A DNA stretch of 64,000 nucleotides, taken from Mycobacterium sp. 1274761.0 (lineage in GTDB: Bacteria > Actinomycetota > Actinomycetes > Mycobacteriales > Mycobacteriaceae). The stretch covers positions 62,001 through 126,000 of the forward strand of contig NZ_LZMC01000055.1 in the NCBI RefSeq assembly GCF_001668615.1, given 5' to 3'. Made by a program: the position numbers and the translations under genes. Position 1 is the first letter of the stretch; each line of letters starts with the position of its first letter. The notes beneath the pieces are model-generated. The model saw only the letters and a list, made by a program, of their open reading frames with translations. It did no database searches and was not told where the DNA came from. This document shows, piece after piece, positions 52,604 through 60,267 of this stretch.

Positions 52604-53539
52604 ATGCGGTCCATTTGGAAGGGCTCGATCTCCTTCGGACTGGTGAATGTTCCCGTCAAGGTCTACAGCGCGACCGAAGACCACGATCTGAAGTTTCACC
52701 AGGTCCACGCCAAGGACAACGGTCGGATCCGCTACAAGCGGGTGTGCGAGGTGTGCGGCGAAGTCGTCGAGTACCGCGACATCGCGCGCGCGTTCGAATC
52801 CGACGACGGACACATGGTGGTGATCACCGACGAGGACATCTCGACATTGCCGGAGGAGCGCAGCCGCGAGATCGAGGTCGTCGAGTTCGTGCCGGCCAGC
52901 GACATCGACCCGCTGATGTACGACAAGAGTTACTACCTTGAGCCCGACGGCAAGTCGTCGAAGTCCTATGTGTTGCTTGCCAAGACCCTTGCCGAGACCG
53001 ATCGCGTCGCGATCGTGCACTTCGCCTTGCGCAACAAAACCCGGCTTGCGGCGTTGCGCGTCAAGGACTTCAGCAAGCGCGACGTGATGGTCATCCATAC
53101 ATTGCTCTGGCCCGACGAGATCCGCGACCCGGATTTCCCGGTACTGGACAAGGAAGTCGACATCAAGCCGGCGGAGCTGAAGATGGCCGGACAGGTCGTC
53201 GAGTCGATGACCGACGACTTCCACCCCGAGCGCTTCGAGGACACCTACCAGGAGCAGCTCCGCGAGCTGGTAGAGGCGAAACTCGAAGGCGGAGAAGCAT
53301 TTACCGCCGAAGAGGCTGAGCCCAAGGAACTCGACGAGACCGAGGACGTGTCGGATCTGCTCGCCAAGCTCGAGGCCAGTGTCAAGGCACGCCGCGGCGG
53401 CGGTTCATCCGGTGACGGGCAGGCGAAGAAGGCTCCGGCCAAAAAGGCGCCCGCGAAAAAGGCTGGAGCCGCGAAGAAAACACCGGCCAAGAAGGCCGCT
53501 AAGAAGGCGCCTGCGAAAAAGGCTGCCGCCAAGAAGTAG
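52604..53539 (+). CDS. ku: Ku homodimeric DNA end-binding protein
   Basis: A 311-residue bacterial Ku. The core MRSIWKGSISFGLVNVPVKVYS, FHQVHAKDNGRIRYKRVCEVCG and YDKSYYLEP are conserved; the minimal LigD-contact region follows to about residue 260. The last 40 residues are a Lys/Ala/Pro-rich tail built of KKAPAKK-like repeats, as in M. smegmatis Ku but not M. tuberculosis, where such a tail adds DNA binding. It lies 14 bases after the kinase gene, with which it may share a transcript, and it is separated from ligD by the polyol block. Confidence 0.96.
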   Translation: MRSIWKGSISFGLVNVPVKVYSATEDHDLKFHQVHAKDNGRIRYKRVCEVCGEVVEYRDIARAFESDDGHMVVITDEDISTLPEERSREIEVVEFVPASDIDPLMYDKSYYLEPDGKSSKSYVLLAKTLAETDRVAIVHFALRNKTRLAALRVKDFSKRDVMVIHTLLWPDEIRDPDFPVLDKEVDIKPAELKMAGQVVESMTDDFHPERFEDTYQEQLRELVEAKLEGGEAFTAEEAEPKELDETEDVSDLLAKLEASVKARRGGGSSGDGQAKKAPAKKAPAKKAGAAKKTPAKKAAKKAPAKKAAAKK

Positions 53540-53542
53540 CGG

Positions 53543-53869
53543 TCAGCAGCCCAGGTGGTTGATGCTGGCGATGACGATTTCCCACGCGGCCGACGTTGAG
53601 ATTCCGAGATTCTTGCTCACCCGGATGACGTTGTCAGAGGCGGGGATGCCGCTGCGCGCACCGGAGCAGGCCTGGTTGCCGGCCGACAGCAGTTGCGCCT
53701 CGCTCAAGAAGGTGTAGCGCGGCTGCAGGCTCTGCAAGAAGCTGCTGCTGTCGGCGGCTGCGGGCCCTGCCCATCCGATAGCCGCGGCGCTTGCCGCAAC
53801 GGGAACAGCGAGCGCGCCGATCCTGCGGGCCCACTTGGCAGTGGCTCGGGTGTCGGCTTGGCGCAGCAA
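53543..53869 (-). CDS. Secreted DUF732-type small protein
   Basis: A 108-residue exported protein. The N-terminus ARRIGALAVPVAASAAAIGWAG is a signal segment with cleavage near AAADS. The mature part has FLQSLQPRYTFLSEAQLLSAGNQAC and ends SINHLGC, with the two cysteines and the pattern of the mycobacterial DUF732 family, whose function is unknown. The start is TTG with AGGAG about eight bases upstream. It is convergent with ku, 3 bases apart. Confidence 0.75.
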   Translation of the reverse strand: MLRQADTRATAKWARRIGALAVPVAASAAAIGWAGPAAADSSSFLQSLQPRYTFLSEAQLLSAGNQACSGARSGIPASDNVIRVSKNLGISTSAAWEIVIASINHLGC

Positions 53870-54043
53870 GGACCTACTCCTATCCAGGAAGAATCATGCG
53901 AATTCGTGGGGTTATCCCCGACAGTAGCACTGATTTCGTTGGTCAAATCCCCCTCACCTGCGGTTTTCCACCGTTTTTGTGACGGGATTAACTCTGAATC
54001 CGCAATGGCGCCTGGGTCACAACGGTCGGCGGCTGATATCAAC

Positions 54044-54057
54044 TAGAACGTGTTTCA
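54044..54057. promoter_or_regulatory. KstR-type operator before the SDR-DapB-like pair
   Basis: TAGAACGTGTTTCA matches TNNAACNNGTTNNA at every fixed base. It lies 65 bases upstream of the SDR start in the 253-base gap after the DUF732 gene. Confidence 0.6.
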
Positions 54058-54122
54058 GAAACGCGGCATGTCGCCGCCGCAGCCTTGTTACGGTGTCGCC
54101 CGGCGAGAGAAGAGAGGCTGAC

Positions 54123-54914
54123 GTGATACTCGACAAATTTCGGTTGGACGACCATGTCGCGGTCGTGACGGGAGCCGGGCGCGGGCTGGGCGCCGCGATG
54201 GCGGTCGCGTTCGCGGAAGCCGGTGCGGACGTGGTCATAGCGTCGCGCACGCAGTCGCAGCTCGAACAGGTCGCCGAGCAGGTCGAGCGCGCCGGGCGAC
54301 GGGCTCACATCGTCGCGGCCGACCTTGCGCACCCCGAGGACACCGCCAAGCTGGCCGACACCGCGGTCGACGCGTTCGGCAAACTAGACATCGTCGTTAA
54401 CAACGTCGGCGGCACGATGCCGAACACCCTGCTGACCACGTCCACCAAGGACCTCAGAGACGCGTTCACCTTCAACGTCGCGACCGCCCATGCCCTGACG
54501 ACCGCAGCGGTGCCGCTCATGCTCGAACACTCGGGCGGCGGCAGCATCATCAACATCACCTCGACCATGGGCCGGCTGGCCGCCCGAGGTTTTGCGGCCT
54601 ACGGCACGGCCAAGGCCGCGCTCGCGCACTACACGCGGCTGGCCGCTCTCGACCTGTGCCCCAAGATCAGGGTCAACGCGATCGCCCCGGGGTCGATCCT
54701 CACCTCGGCACTCGACGTCGTCGCGTCCAACGACGAACTCCGCAAGCCGATGGAGCAGGCGACACCACTGCGACGCCTCGGCGATCCGCTCGATATCGCC
54801 GCCGCCGCTGTGTATCTCGCGTCCCCGGCGGGTGCCTTTCTGACCGGCAAGACGCTCGAGGTCGACGGCGGCCTTACCTATCCGAACCTCGATATCCCCG
54901 TCCCGGATCTGTGA
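54123..54914 (+). CDS. Short-chain dehydrogenase/reductase (Rv0927c-like)
   Basis: A 263-residue classical SDR. The cofactor loop [12 protein letters not shown] is at residues about 16-27, [13 protein letters not shown] suggests NADP preference, NNVGG is the NNAG motif, and catalytic Ser, Tyr and Lys lie in [25 protein letters not shown] (about 140-165). The C-terminus [15 protein letters not shown] is typical. The start is GTG after GAGAGG. It is followed after 10 bases by a DapB-like gene, the same pair as Rv0927c-Rv0926c. The upstream KstR-type site suggests lipid or sterol control. Confidence 0.9.
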   Translation: MILDKFRLDDHVAVVTGAGRGLGAAMAVAFAEAGADVVIASRTQSQLEQVAEQVERAGRRAHIVAADLAHPEDTAKLADTAVDAFGKLDIVVNNVGGTMPNTLLTTSTKDLRDAFTFNVATAHALTTAAVPLMLEHSGGGSIINITSTMGRLAARGFAAYGTAKAALAHYTRLAALDLCPKIRVNAIAPGSILTSALDVVASNDELRKPMEQATPLRRLGDPLDIAAAAVYLASPAGAFLTGKTLEVDGGLTYPNLDIPVPDL

Positions 54915-54924
54915 GGAGGCGAAC

Positions 54925-56010
54925 GTGACATTTCGCGTCGCATTGATCGGCACCGGCAACGTCGGCAAGCCGGCATTGGTTCAGTTGATCAACGATCCCC
55001 GGTTCGAGTTGACCGGTGTGTGGGTGTCGTCGCAGGCCAAGGCCGGCAAGGACGCCGCCGAACTCGCCGGGCTGGACGGTTCGACGGGCATCACGGCGAC
55101 CAACGATCTGGACGCCGTGCTGGCGACCGAGCCGGAATGCGCTGTCTACACCGCGCTCGCCGACAACCGGCTGCCCGAGGCGCTCGACGACTACCGGCGA
55201 ATACTGTCGGCAGGCGTCAACGTCGTCGGCAGCAGCGCGGTATTTCTGCAGTACCCGTGGCACGTCCTGCCCGAGGAGTTGCTCAAGCCCATCTCCGACG
55301 CCGCCGAAACGGGCAAGGCGAGTCTGTTCGTCAACGGTATCGACCCCGGCTTCGCCAATGACCTTCTGCCCCTTGCCCTTGCGGGCACCTGCCAGCGCAT
55401 CGAGCAGATCCGGTGCATGGAGATCATCAACTACGACACCTACGACAGCGCCGACGTGATGTTCGGCGTCATGGGCTTCGGCAAACCCCTCGACGAGATC
55501 CCGATGCTGCTGCAACCCGGCGTGCTGAGCCTCGCGTGGGGTTCGGTGGTGCGCCAGCTCGCGGCGGGCCTCGGCATCTCTCTCGACGAGGTGAACGAGA
55601 CCCACGTCCGCGAACCCGCACCGGAGGACTTCGACATCGCGGCCGGGCACATAGAGAAAGGCAGCGCCGCGGCCCTGCGGTTCGAGGTGCGCGGGATGGT
55701 CGACGGCAACCCCGCCGTCGTCTTGGAACACGTCACCCGATTGCGCAACGACCTGTGCCCGGACTGGCCGCAGCCGGCCCAGGAAGGCGGTTCGTACCGC
55801 ATCGAGATCACCGGCGAACCGACCTACGCCATGGACCTCAGCCTCAGCAGCGCCAACGGCGATCACAACCACGCGGGCCTGGTCGCCACAGCGGCCCGGG
55901 TCGTCAACGCCATCCCCGCCGTCGTGGCCGCTCCGCCAGGGATCAGGACCACTCTTGACTTGCCCCTGATCACTGGGAATGGGCTGTACGCTGGCGGTAC
56001 GTCGGGCTGA
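54925..56010 (+). CDS. Dihydrodipicolinate reductase-like protein (Rv0926c-like)
   Basis: A 361-residue NAD(P)-binding protein. The Rossmann start FRVALIGTGNVGKPALVQL and YTALADNRLPEAL, then VNVVGSSAVFLQYPW and FVNGIDPGFANDLLPLAL, are conserved in the DapB-like or 2,4-diaminopentanoate dehydrogenase-like group. Length is greater than true DapB (about 245-270) and the lysine-pathway signature is missing, so it is not the diaminopimelate enzyme. The GTG follows GGAGG. It is coupled to the SDR and probably acts in the same unknown pathway. Confidence 0.85.
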   Translation: MTFRVALIGTGNVGKPALVQLINDPRFELTGVWVSSQAKAGKDAAELAGLDGSTGITATNDLDAVLATEPECAVYTALADNRLPEALDDYRRILSAGVNVVGSSAVFLQYPWHVLPEELLKPISDAAETGKASLFVNGIDPGFANDLLPLALAGTCQRIEQIRCMEIINYDTYDSADVMFGVMGFGKPLDEIPMLLQPGVLSLAWGSVVRQLAAGLGISLDEVNETHVREPAPEDFDIAAGHIEKGSAAALRFEVRGMVDGNPAVVLEHVTRLRNDLCPDWPQPAQEGGSYRIEITGEPTYAMDLSLSSANGDHNHAGLVATAARVVNAIPAVVAAPPGIRTTLDLPLITGNGLYAGGTSG

Positions 56011-56030
56011 CATCGATAAAGGACCTGCCT

Positions 56031-56342
56031 ATGCGGACTCCCCTGTTTTACGTGATTCCGGTGGTGGCAGCGTCCGTCGCAACGGCGATGTTTGCGGCCG
56101 CACCCATCGCGGCCGCCGAGCCGGATTCGACCCTCCCGCAGTGCACCAGCGTCGGTGGAGACCAGAGCGTCGGCACCGCCACCACCGAGTGTGAAACGCC
56201 GGGCAATGTGCAATTGAATGCCACGGCGCCGGATGTGCCCGTCTACCCGTATCCGTGGGACGACGAATTCTATGGACCCGCGCTGATCATCGGCGGCGGT
56301 AACTGGGGTCCGCACGGCGGCGGTGGCGGCGGCCACCGCTAG
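56031..56342 (+). CDS. Small secreted protein A of a tandem pair
   Basis: A 103-residue exported protein. The signal peptide MRTPLFYVIPVVAASVATAM... ends near AAAEP. The mature part holds LPQCTSVGGDQSVGTATTECETPGN with two cysteines, then VPVYPYPWDDEFYGPALIIGG and a Gly/His-rich tail (GPHGGGGGGHR) that may bind metal. It shares the PQCT...TT-CET pattern with the next gene, so the two are paralogues. It lies 20 bases after the DapB-like gene. Confidence 0.78.
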   Translation: MRTPLFYVIPVVAASVATAMFAAAPIAAAEPDSTLPQCTSVGGDQSVGTATTECETPGNVQLNATAPDVPVYPYPWDDEFYGPALIIGGGNWGPHGGGGGGHR

Positions 56343-56381
56343 CCGAATTTTGTTTTCTTGGCCCGTAGAGGAGGCCAACCC

Positions 56382-56618
56382 ATGCACAGCAAAACCCGCT
56401 ATCTGGCAATGCTTTTGGTGGCGGCCGGGGCGTCGGCGGTAATCGCCGTCGCGCCCATGTCCGCTGCAGCACCCCAGTGCACGAACACAGGACCGAACAC
56501 GACGCAGTGTGAGACGAACGGCAGCACCCAGATTGTGACGTCGCCGCCGGCGAACAACAACTACCCCTACTGGGGCTTCCCGATTATCGGCGTGGGAGGC
56601 ATCGGCATCGGCTGGTAG
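56382..56618 (+). CDS. Small secreted protein B of a tandem pair
   Basis: A 78-residue exported protein. The signal peptide MHSKTRYLAMLLVAAGASAV... ends near SAAAP. The mature part has PQCTNTGPNTTQCETNGSTQI, then NNNYPYWGFPIIGVGGIGIGW. The two cysteines and the PQCT-TTQCET motif match the preceding gene, pointing to local duplication. The ATG at 56382 has GAGGAGG upstream. Function is unknown. Confidence 0.78.
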   Translation: MHSKTRYLAMLLVAAGASAVIAVAPMSAAAPQCTNTGPNTTQCETNGSTQIVTSPPANNNYPYWGFPIIGVGGIGIGW

Positions 56619-56643
56619 CCCGCCGTAGCGGCAGGCACACTGT

Positions 56644-56657
56644 TTCGGTTAACCTAA
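56644..56657. promoter_or_regulatory. Candidate metal-responsive operator before mntH
   Basis: TTCGGTTAACCTAA is a 14-base dyad (GGTTAACC core with TT/AA flanks, one unmatched pair), 36 bases before the mntH start. DtxR-family regulators such as MntR and IdeR bind TTAGGTTA-like half-sites, so MntR control is a reasonable inference. Confidence 0.5.
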
Positions 56658-56693
56658 CTTTTCTGTTCGACAACCCGGATAGAAGGTGGTCTG

Positions 56694-57920
56694 TTGCTGC
56701 GCGAGCCCGGTACGAAGCTGCGTCCGAGCTGGCTGCTGCTCGGCCCGGCCTTCGTCGCCGCCATCGCCTACGTCGACCCGGGAAACGTCGCGGCCAACAT
56801 CAGCGCCGGCGCCCAGTACGGCTTCCTGCTGGTGTGGGTGATCTTTCTGGCCAACGTCATGGCCGGGCTCGTGCAGTACCTTTCGGCCAAACTGGGGTTG
56901 GTCAGCGGACGCACACTGCCTGAGGCCGTCGCCGGACGCTGCCGCACCCCCACGCGCATCGCCTTCTGGTTGCAAGCCGAATTAGTCGCAATGGCAACGG
57001 ATCTCGCCGAGGTCGTCGGCGGCGCGATCGCGTTGAACCTGCTGTTCGATCTGCCGTTGTTGGTCGGCGGTGTCATCACCGGGACCGTGTCGCTGTTTCT
57101 GCTCGCCGTACAGAACCGCCGCGGGCAGCGAATGTTCGAACGGGTGATCAGCGGGCTGCTGCTGATCATCGCGATCGGGTTTCTCACCAGCCTCTTCGTC
57201 GAACCGCCGGCGCTTGCCGACGCGGCCGCGGGGCTGGTCCCTCGGTTCCAGGGGGCCGAAAGTGTGCTCCTGGCCACCGCGATGCTGGGCGCGACGGTGA
57301 TGCCGCACGCCGTCTATCTGCATTCCGGGCTGGCGCGCGACCGGCACGGCCACCCCGATGCGGGTCCGCAGCGCACATGGCTGCTGCGGGTGACGCGGAT
57401 GGACGTCGGGCTGGCGATGTTGTTGGCGGGGGCGATCAACCTGTCGATGGTCCTCGTCGCCGCCACCAACCTGCAGGGCCGCGACAACACCGACTCCATC
57501 GAAGCGGCGCACTCGGCCGTGCGCGATGCGCTCGGGCCGACGGCCGCGCTGTTCTTCGCGATCGGGCTTCTGGCGTCGGGGCTCGCGTCGACCTCGGTCG
57601 GCGCCTACGCCGGCGCGATGATCATGCAGGGGCTGCTGCGTCGGTCCTACCCGCTGCTGGTGCGTCGCCTGGTCACGTTGATCCCGGCGCTGGCGATCCT
57701 GGCCGCCGGCCTCGACCCGAGCCGCGCGTTGGTGATCTCACAGGTCGTGCTGTCGTTCGGCATACCGTTCGCGCTGGTCCCGCTGGTGCGACTGACCAGC
57801 GATCGCGATGTGATGGGCGAGGACACGAACCGTCGGCTCACCACGGCGCTCGGCTGGGCCGTGGCGGCGACGATCACAGTGCTCAACGTGGTGCTGATCT
57901 ACCTGACCGTCGCGGGTTGA
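56694..57920 (+). CDS. mntH: Nramp-family Mn2+/divalent metal transporter
   Basis: A 408-residue, eleven-helix Nramp transporter. Metal ligands are in helix 1 AYVDPGNVAANISAGA (Asp and Asn of DPGN) and helix 6 GATVMPHAVYLHSGLARDR (Met and His of MPH). It imports Mn2+ and other divalent metals with protons. The start is TTG with AAGG upstream; the frame allows no better codon. Position next to the gamma-glutamyl gene matches Rv0924c-Rv0923c. A palindrome typical of metal regulators precedes it. It is followed after 29 bases by the fusion gene. Confidence 0.94.
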   Translation: MLREPGTKLRPSWLLLGPAFVAAIAYVDPGNVAANISAGAQYGFLLVWVIFLANVMAGLVQYLSAKLGLVSGRTLPEAVAGRCRTPTRIAFWLQAELVAMATDLAEVVGGAIALNLLFDLPLLVGGVITGTVSLFLLAVQNRRGQRMFERVISGLLLIIAIGFLTSLFVEPPALADAAAGLVPRFQGAESVLLATAMLGATVMPHAVYLHSGLARDRHGHPDAGPQRTWLLRVTRMDVGLAMLLAGAINLSMVLVAATNLQGRDNTDSIEAAHSAVRDALGPTAALFFAIGLLASGLASTSVGAYAGAMIMQGLLRRSYPLLVRRLVTLIPALAILAAGLDPSRALVISQVVLSFGIPFALVPLVRLTSDRDVMGEDTNRRLTTALGWAVAATITVLNVVLIYLTVAG

Positions 57921-57934
57921 TTCGCCGCGGTCGA

Positions 57935-57940
57935 TAAAAT
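57935..57940 (+). promoter_or_regulatory. Candidate -10 box for the gamma-glutamyl fusion gene
   Basis: TAAAAT fits TANNNT and lies 9 bases before the ATG at 57950. No Shine-Dalgarno is present, so a leaderless or near-leaderless mRNA is likely. Confidence 0.45.
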
Positions 57941-57949
57941 GCGATACCG

Positions 57950-59017
57950 ATGCCACGCCACAGCTACTTCGCGTACGGGTCGAACCTGTGCGTGCAGCAG
58001 ATGGCGCGCCGATGCCCCAACGCCGCCGATCCGCGACCGGCGACGCTGGCCGACCATGACTGGCTGATCAACGAGCGCGGAGTCGCTACCGTCGAGCCGT
58101 TCGACGGTGCACAGGTCCACGGCGTGGTGTGGCAACTCGACGACCATGACCTCACGACGCTGGACAGCGCCGAAGGCGTACCGGTGCGCTACCGCCGCGA
58201 CTGGCTGACCGTGCACACCGACGAGGGACCATCGCAGGCCTGGGTGTACATCGACCACCGCGTCGATCCTGGGCCGCCGCGGCCGGGATATCTCGAGCGC
58301 ATCATCGACGGCGCACTTCACCACGGCCTGCCGCACCGCTGGGTGGAGTTCCTTAGGCGGTGGGATCCGTCACAGTGGCCGACGCCCCGCGACCACTCGG
58401 GTGTCGATGCGCCGCAATCACTTTCGCAGTTGCTCGCCGACCCAGCCATCGTCGAGGAGAGCAGGCTGCGGTCACGGTTCGGCTTCATGGCCATCCATGG
58501 CGGCGGCCTGGAGCAGATGACCGACGTCATCGCCGAACGGGCTGCGGACGCTGCAGGCGCGTCGGTGTATGTGCTGCGGCACCCGGAGCACTATCCGCAC
58601 CATCTGCCGTCTGCTCGCTACCGGTGCGAGGAGTCGCAGCGCCTTGCCGAGTTCCTCGAGCACGTCGAGGTCGCGATTTCCGTGCACGGGTACGGCCGGC
58701 TGGGTCGAAGCACCCAGCTACTCGCAGGCGGCAGCAACCGCGCGCTCGCCGCGCATGTCGCCAGACACGTCGACGTCCCGGGCTATCAGGTGGTCACCGA
58801 GCTCGCCGCCATCCCCCGCGAGCTGCGTGGGCTGCATCCCGACAACCCCGTCAACCGGGTGCGCGGCGGCGGCACCCAACTCGAGCTCTCGCCGCGGCTG
58901 CGTGGCCTGAGCCCGCGCAGCGCACCGCCGGAGGAGGACGGGCTCTCGCCATCGACGTCCGCCCTGATTCAGGGACTGGTCGCCGCCGCGCACAGCTGGA
59001 AGCTCACGACTGCGTGA
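57950..59017 (+). CDS. Gamma-glutamylcyclotransferase fused to poly-gamma-glutamate hydrolase-like domain
   Basis: A 355-residue two-domain protein. Residues 1-110 form a gamma-glutamylcyclotransferase (YFAYGSNL with Gly10-Ser11-Asn12, and catalytic Glu75 in LDSAEG), an enzyme that releases 5-oxoproline from gamma-glutamyl compounds. Residues about 165-345 resemble the zinc-dependent poly-gamma-glutamate hydrolase family (phage PghP type): MAIHGGGLEQMTD with a metal His near 183, then VAISVHGYG and GGSNRALAAHVARH. The two activities would act on gamma-glutamyl bonds in turn. Rv0923c has the same length and position. Its end overlaps the convergent ligase by 14 bases. Confidence 0.82.
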   Translation: MPRHSYFAYGSNLCVQQMARRCPNAADPRPATLADHDWLINERGVATVEPFDGAQVHGVVWQLDDHDLTTLDSAEGVPVRYRRDWLTVHTDEGPSQAWVYIDHRVDPGPPRPGYLERIIDGALHHGLPHRWVEFLRRWDPSQWPTPRDHSGVDAPQSLSQLLADPAIVEESRLRSRFGFMAIHGGGLEQMTDVIAERAADAAGASVYVLRHPEHYPHHLPSARYRCEESQRLAEFLEHVEVAISVHGYGRLGRSTQLLAGGSNRALAAHVARHVDVPGYQVVTELAAIPRELRGLHPDNPVNRVRGGGTQLELSPRLRGLSPRSAPPEEDGLSPSTSALIQGLVAAAHSWKLTTA

Positions 59018-60113
59018 CGTCTTCCAGCGTCGCCGCGGCGGCCTCGGCGAGAACGTCACCGACGTCGCGGCGGCGCTGCCAGGCCCGCCGCTGGCGCATC
59101 GCGCCGTTGCCGTCGGCGACGATGCGGGTGAGTTCGCTGCGCACCAGGTCGTAGTCGCCGACCTCTTCCAGCGACGGCCGGATGTGTTCGACGAGTCGGC
59201 CGAGCAACTCGGCGGCCGGCGTCGAGGCGTGGCTTTCGGCGAGGTCGATCGCGTCGCCGGCGAGGCCGTCGCGCGCCGACTTCCAGTACGCGGCGCGCAG
59301 CGCATACGGCGACAGCGGTGCGAGGTTCTCGCCGCGCTGTTCGGCGTCGAGCGCGGCCATCACGCAACCCCTGATCAGTGCCGCCAGCAGCACGGACTCG
59401 GCCACGGTTGCGGGCACGTCGGCCACGCGGACCTCGATGGTCGGAAAGTTCGCCGACGGGCGCACGTCCCAATAGACCATGCCCGCGTCCAGCATCGCTC
59501 CGCTGTCTTGAAGCATCCGCACGACGGCGTCGTACTCGTCGGCGGACTGGAAGTGCGGCGGCGGCCCGGCGCTGGGCCAGCGCTGCCACAGGATGCTGCG
59601 CCAGCTGGCGTAGCCGGTGTCGGCGTTGCGGTAGATGGCCGAGTTGGCGGTCACCGCCAACAACAGCGGCAGCCAGGGCCGCAACCGGTTGCTCACCTGG
59701 ATCGCGGCGTCGCGGTCGGGCACGGCGACGTGCACATGGCACCCGCAGATGCCCTGCTCGTGGGCGATCATGCCGAACCGCTCGCCGATCTTGCGGTAGC
59801 GCGGGTTGTCGGTGATCGGGAATTCGTGCGGCACCGTCGGCGGCAGTCCGACCGAGAGCAGCCGTGTGCCGTCGGCGTCGGCGGCCTGCGCGGCGATGCG
59901 CCGCAGCCGCGACAGCTCGGTGCGCAGTTCGTCGGTGGTGGTGGCGACGTCGGTCGTCGTCTCGAGCTGGCAGCTGGTCAGCTCGAGCTGCAGCTTGACG
60001 CCGCTGCGTTTGGCGTGCTGCGCGACGGACTCGTTGCGGCCCACGGGTTCGCCGGTGCCCGGATCGACGAGGAGGAACTCCTCCTCGACACCGAAGGTGG
60101 GATGACTGGCCAC
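59004..60113 (-). CDS. Glutamate-cysteine ligase-like carboxylate-amine ligase (YbdK family)
   Basis: A 369-residue GCS2/YbdK enzyme. FGVEEEFLLVDPGTGEPVGR at the N-terminus binds metal-ATP; QLELTSCQLETTT, GICGCHVHVAVPD, NSAIYRNADTGYASWRSILW and NFPTIEVRVADVP follow. It forms a gamma-glutamyl amide from glutamate, ATP and an amine or cysteine. The GTG at 60113 was chosen for the GGAGG five bases upstream and for the family length; an ATG at 60185 would add 24 residues that read through a palindrome. It is convergent with, and overlaps, the gamma-glutamyl fusion gene. Confidence 0.87.
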   Translation of the reverse strand: MASHPTFGVEEEFLLVDPGTGEPVGRNESVAQHAKRSGVKLQLELTSCQLETTTDVATTTDELRTELSRLRRIAAQAADADGTRLLSVGLPPTVPHEFPITDNPRYRKIGERFGMIAHEQGICGCHVHVAVPDRDAAIQVSNRLRPWLPLLLAVTANSAIYRNADTGYASWRSILWQRWPSAGPPPHFQSADEYDAVVRMLQDSGAMLDAGMVYWDVRPSANFPTIEVRVADVPATVAESVLLAALIRGCVMAALDAEQRGENLAPLSPYALRAAYWKSARDGLAGDAIDLAESHASTPAAELLGRLVEHIRPSLEEVGDYDLVRSELTRIVADGNGAMRQRRAWQRRRDVGDVLAEAAAATLEDVTQS

Positions 60114-60130
60114 GAGTGCCTCCAAATATT

Positions 60131-60170
60131 GATCCGGCCCGTCGGAAAACTTTTCACGACGGGCCGGATC
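60131..60170. promoter_or_regulatory. 40-base near-perfect palindrome upstream of the ligase gene
   Basis: GATCCGGCCCGTCG (60131-60144) and CGACGGGCCGGATC (60157-60170) pair exactly over 14 bases, and GAAAA/TTTTC extend the stem inward with one bulged A. In the minus-strand mRNA the stem ends 7 bases before the GGAGG of the ligase gene. Confidence 0.75.
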
Positions 60171-60255
60171 GCGCGGTGGCTCCATATGCGGTTCTATCCG
60201 CCGGGCCGACAAGTCTGGCGGCTCATTAGTTGCCCGCCGGCTCGGATTCCAAACA

Positions 60256-60261
60256 TACGAT
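60256..60261 (+). promoter_or_regulatory. Candidate -10 box for the third LLM gene
   Basis: TACGAT fits TANNNT and ends 6 bases before the GTG start at 60268. It is flanked by CTCGGAT (60241-60247) and ATCCGAG (60260-60266), a 7-base inverted repeat that could be an operator across the -10 region. Confidence 0.5.
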
Positions 60262-60267
60262 CCGAGG

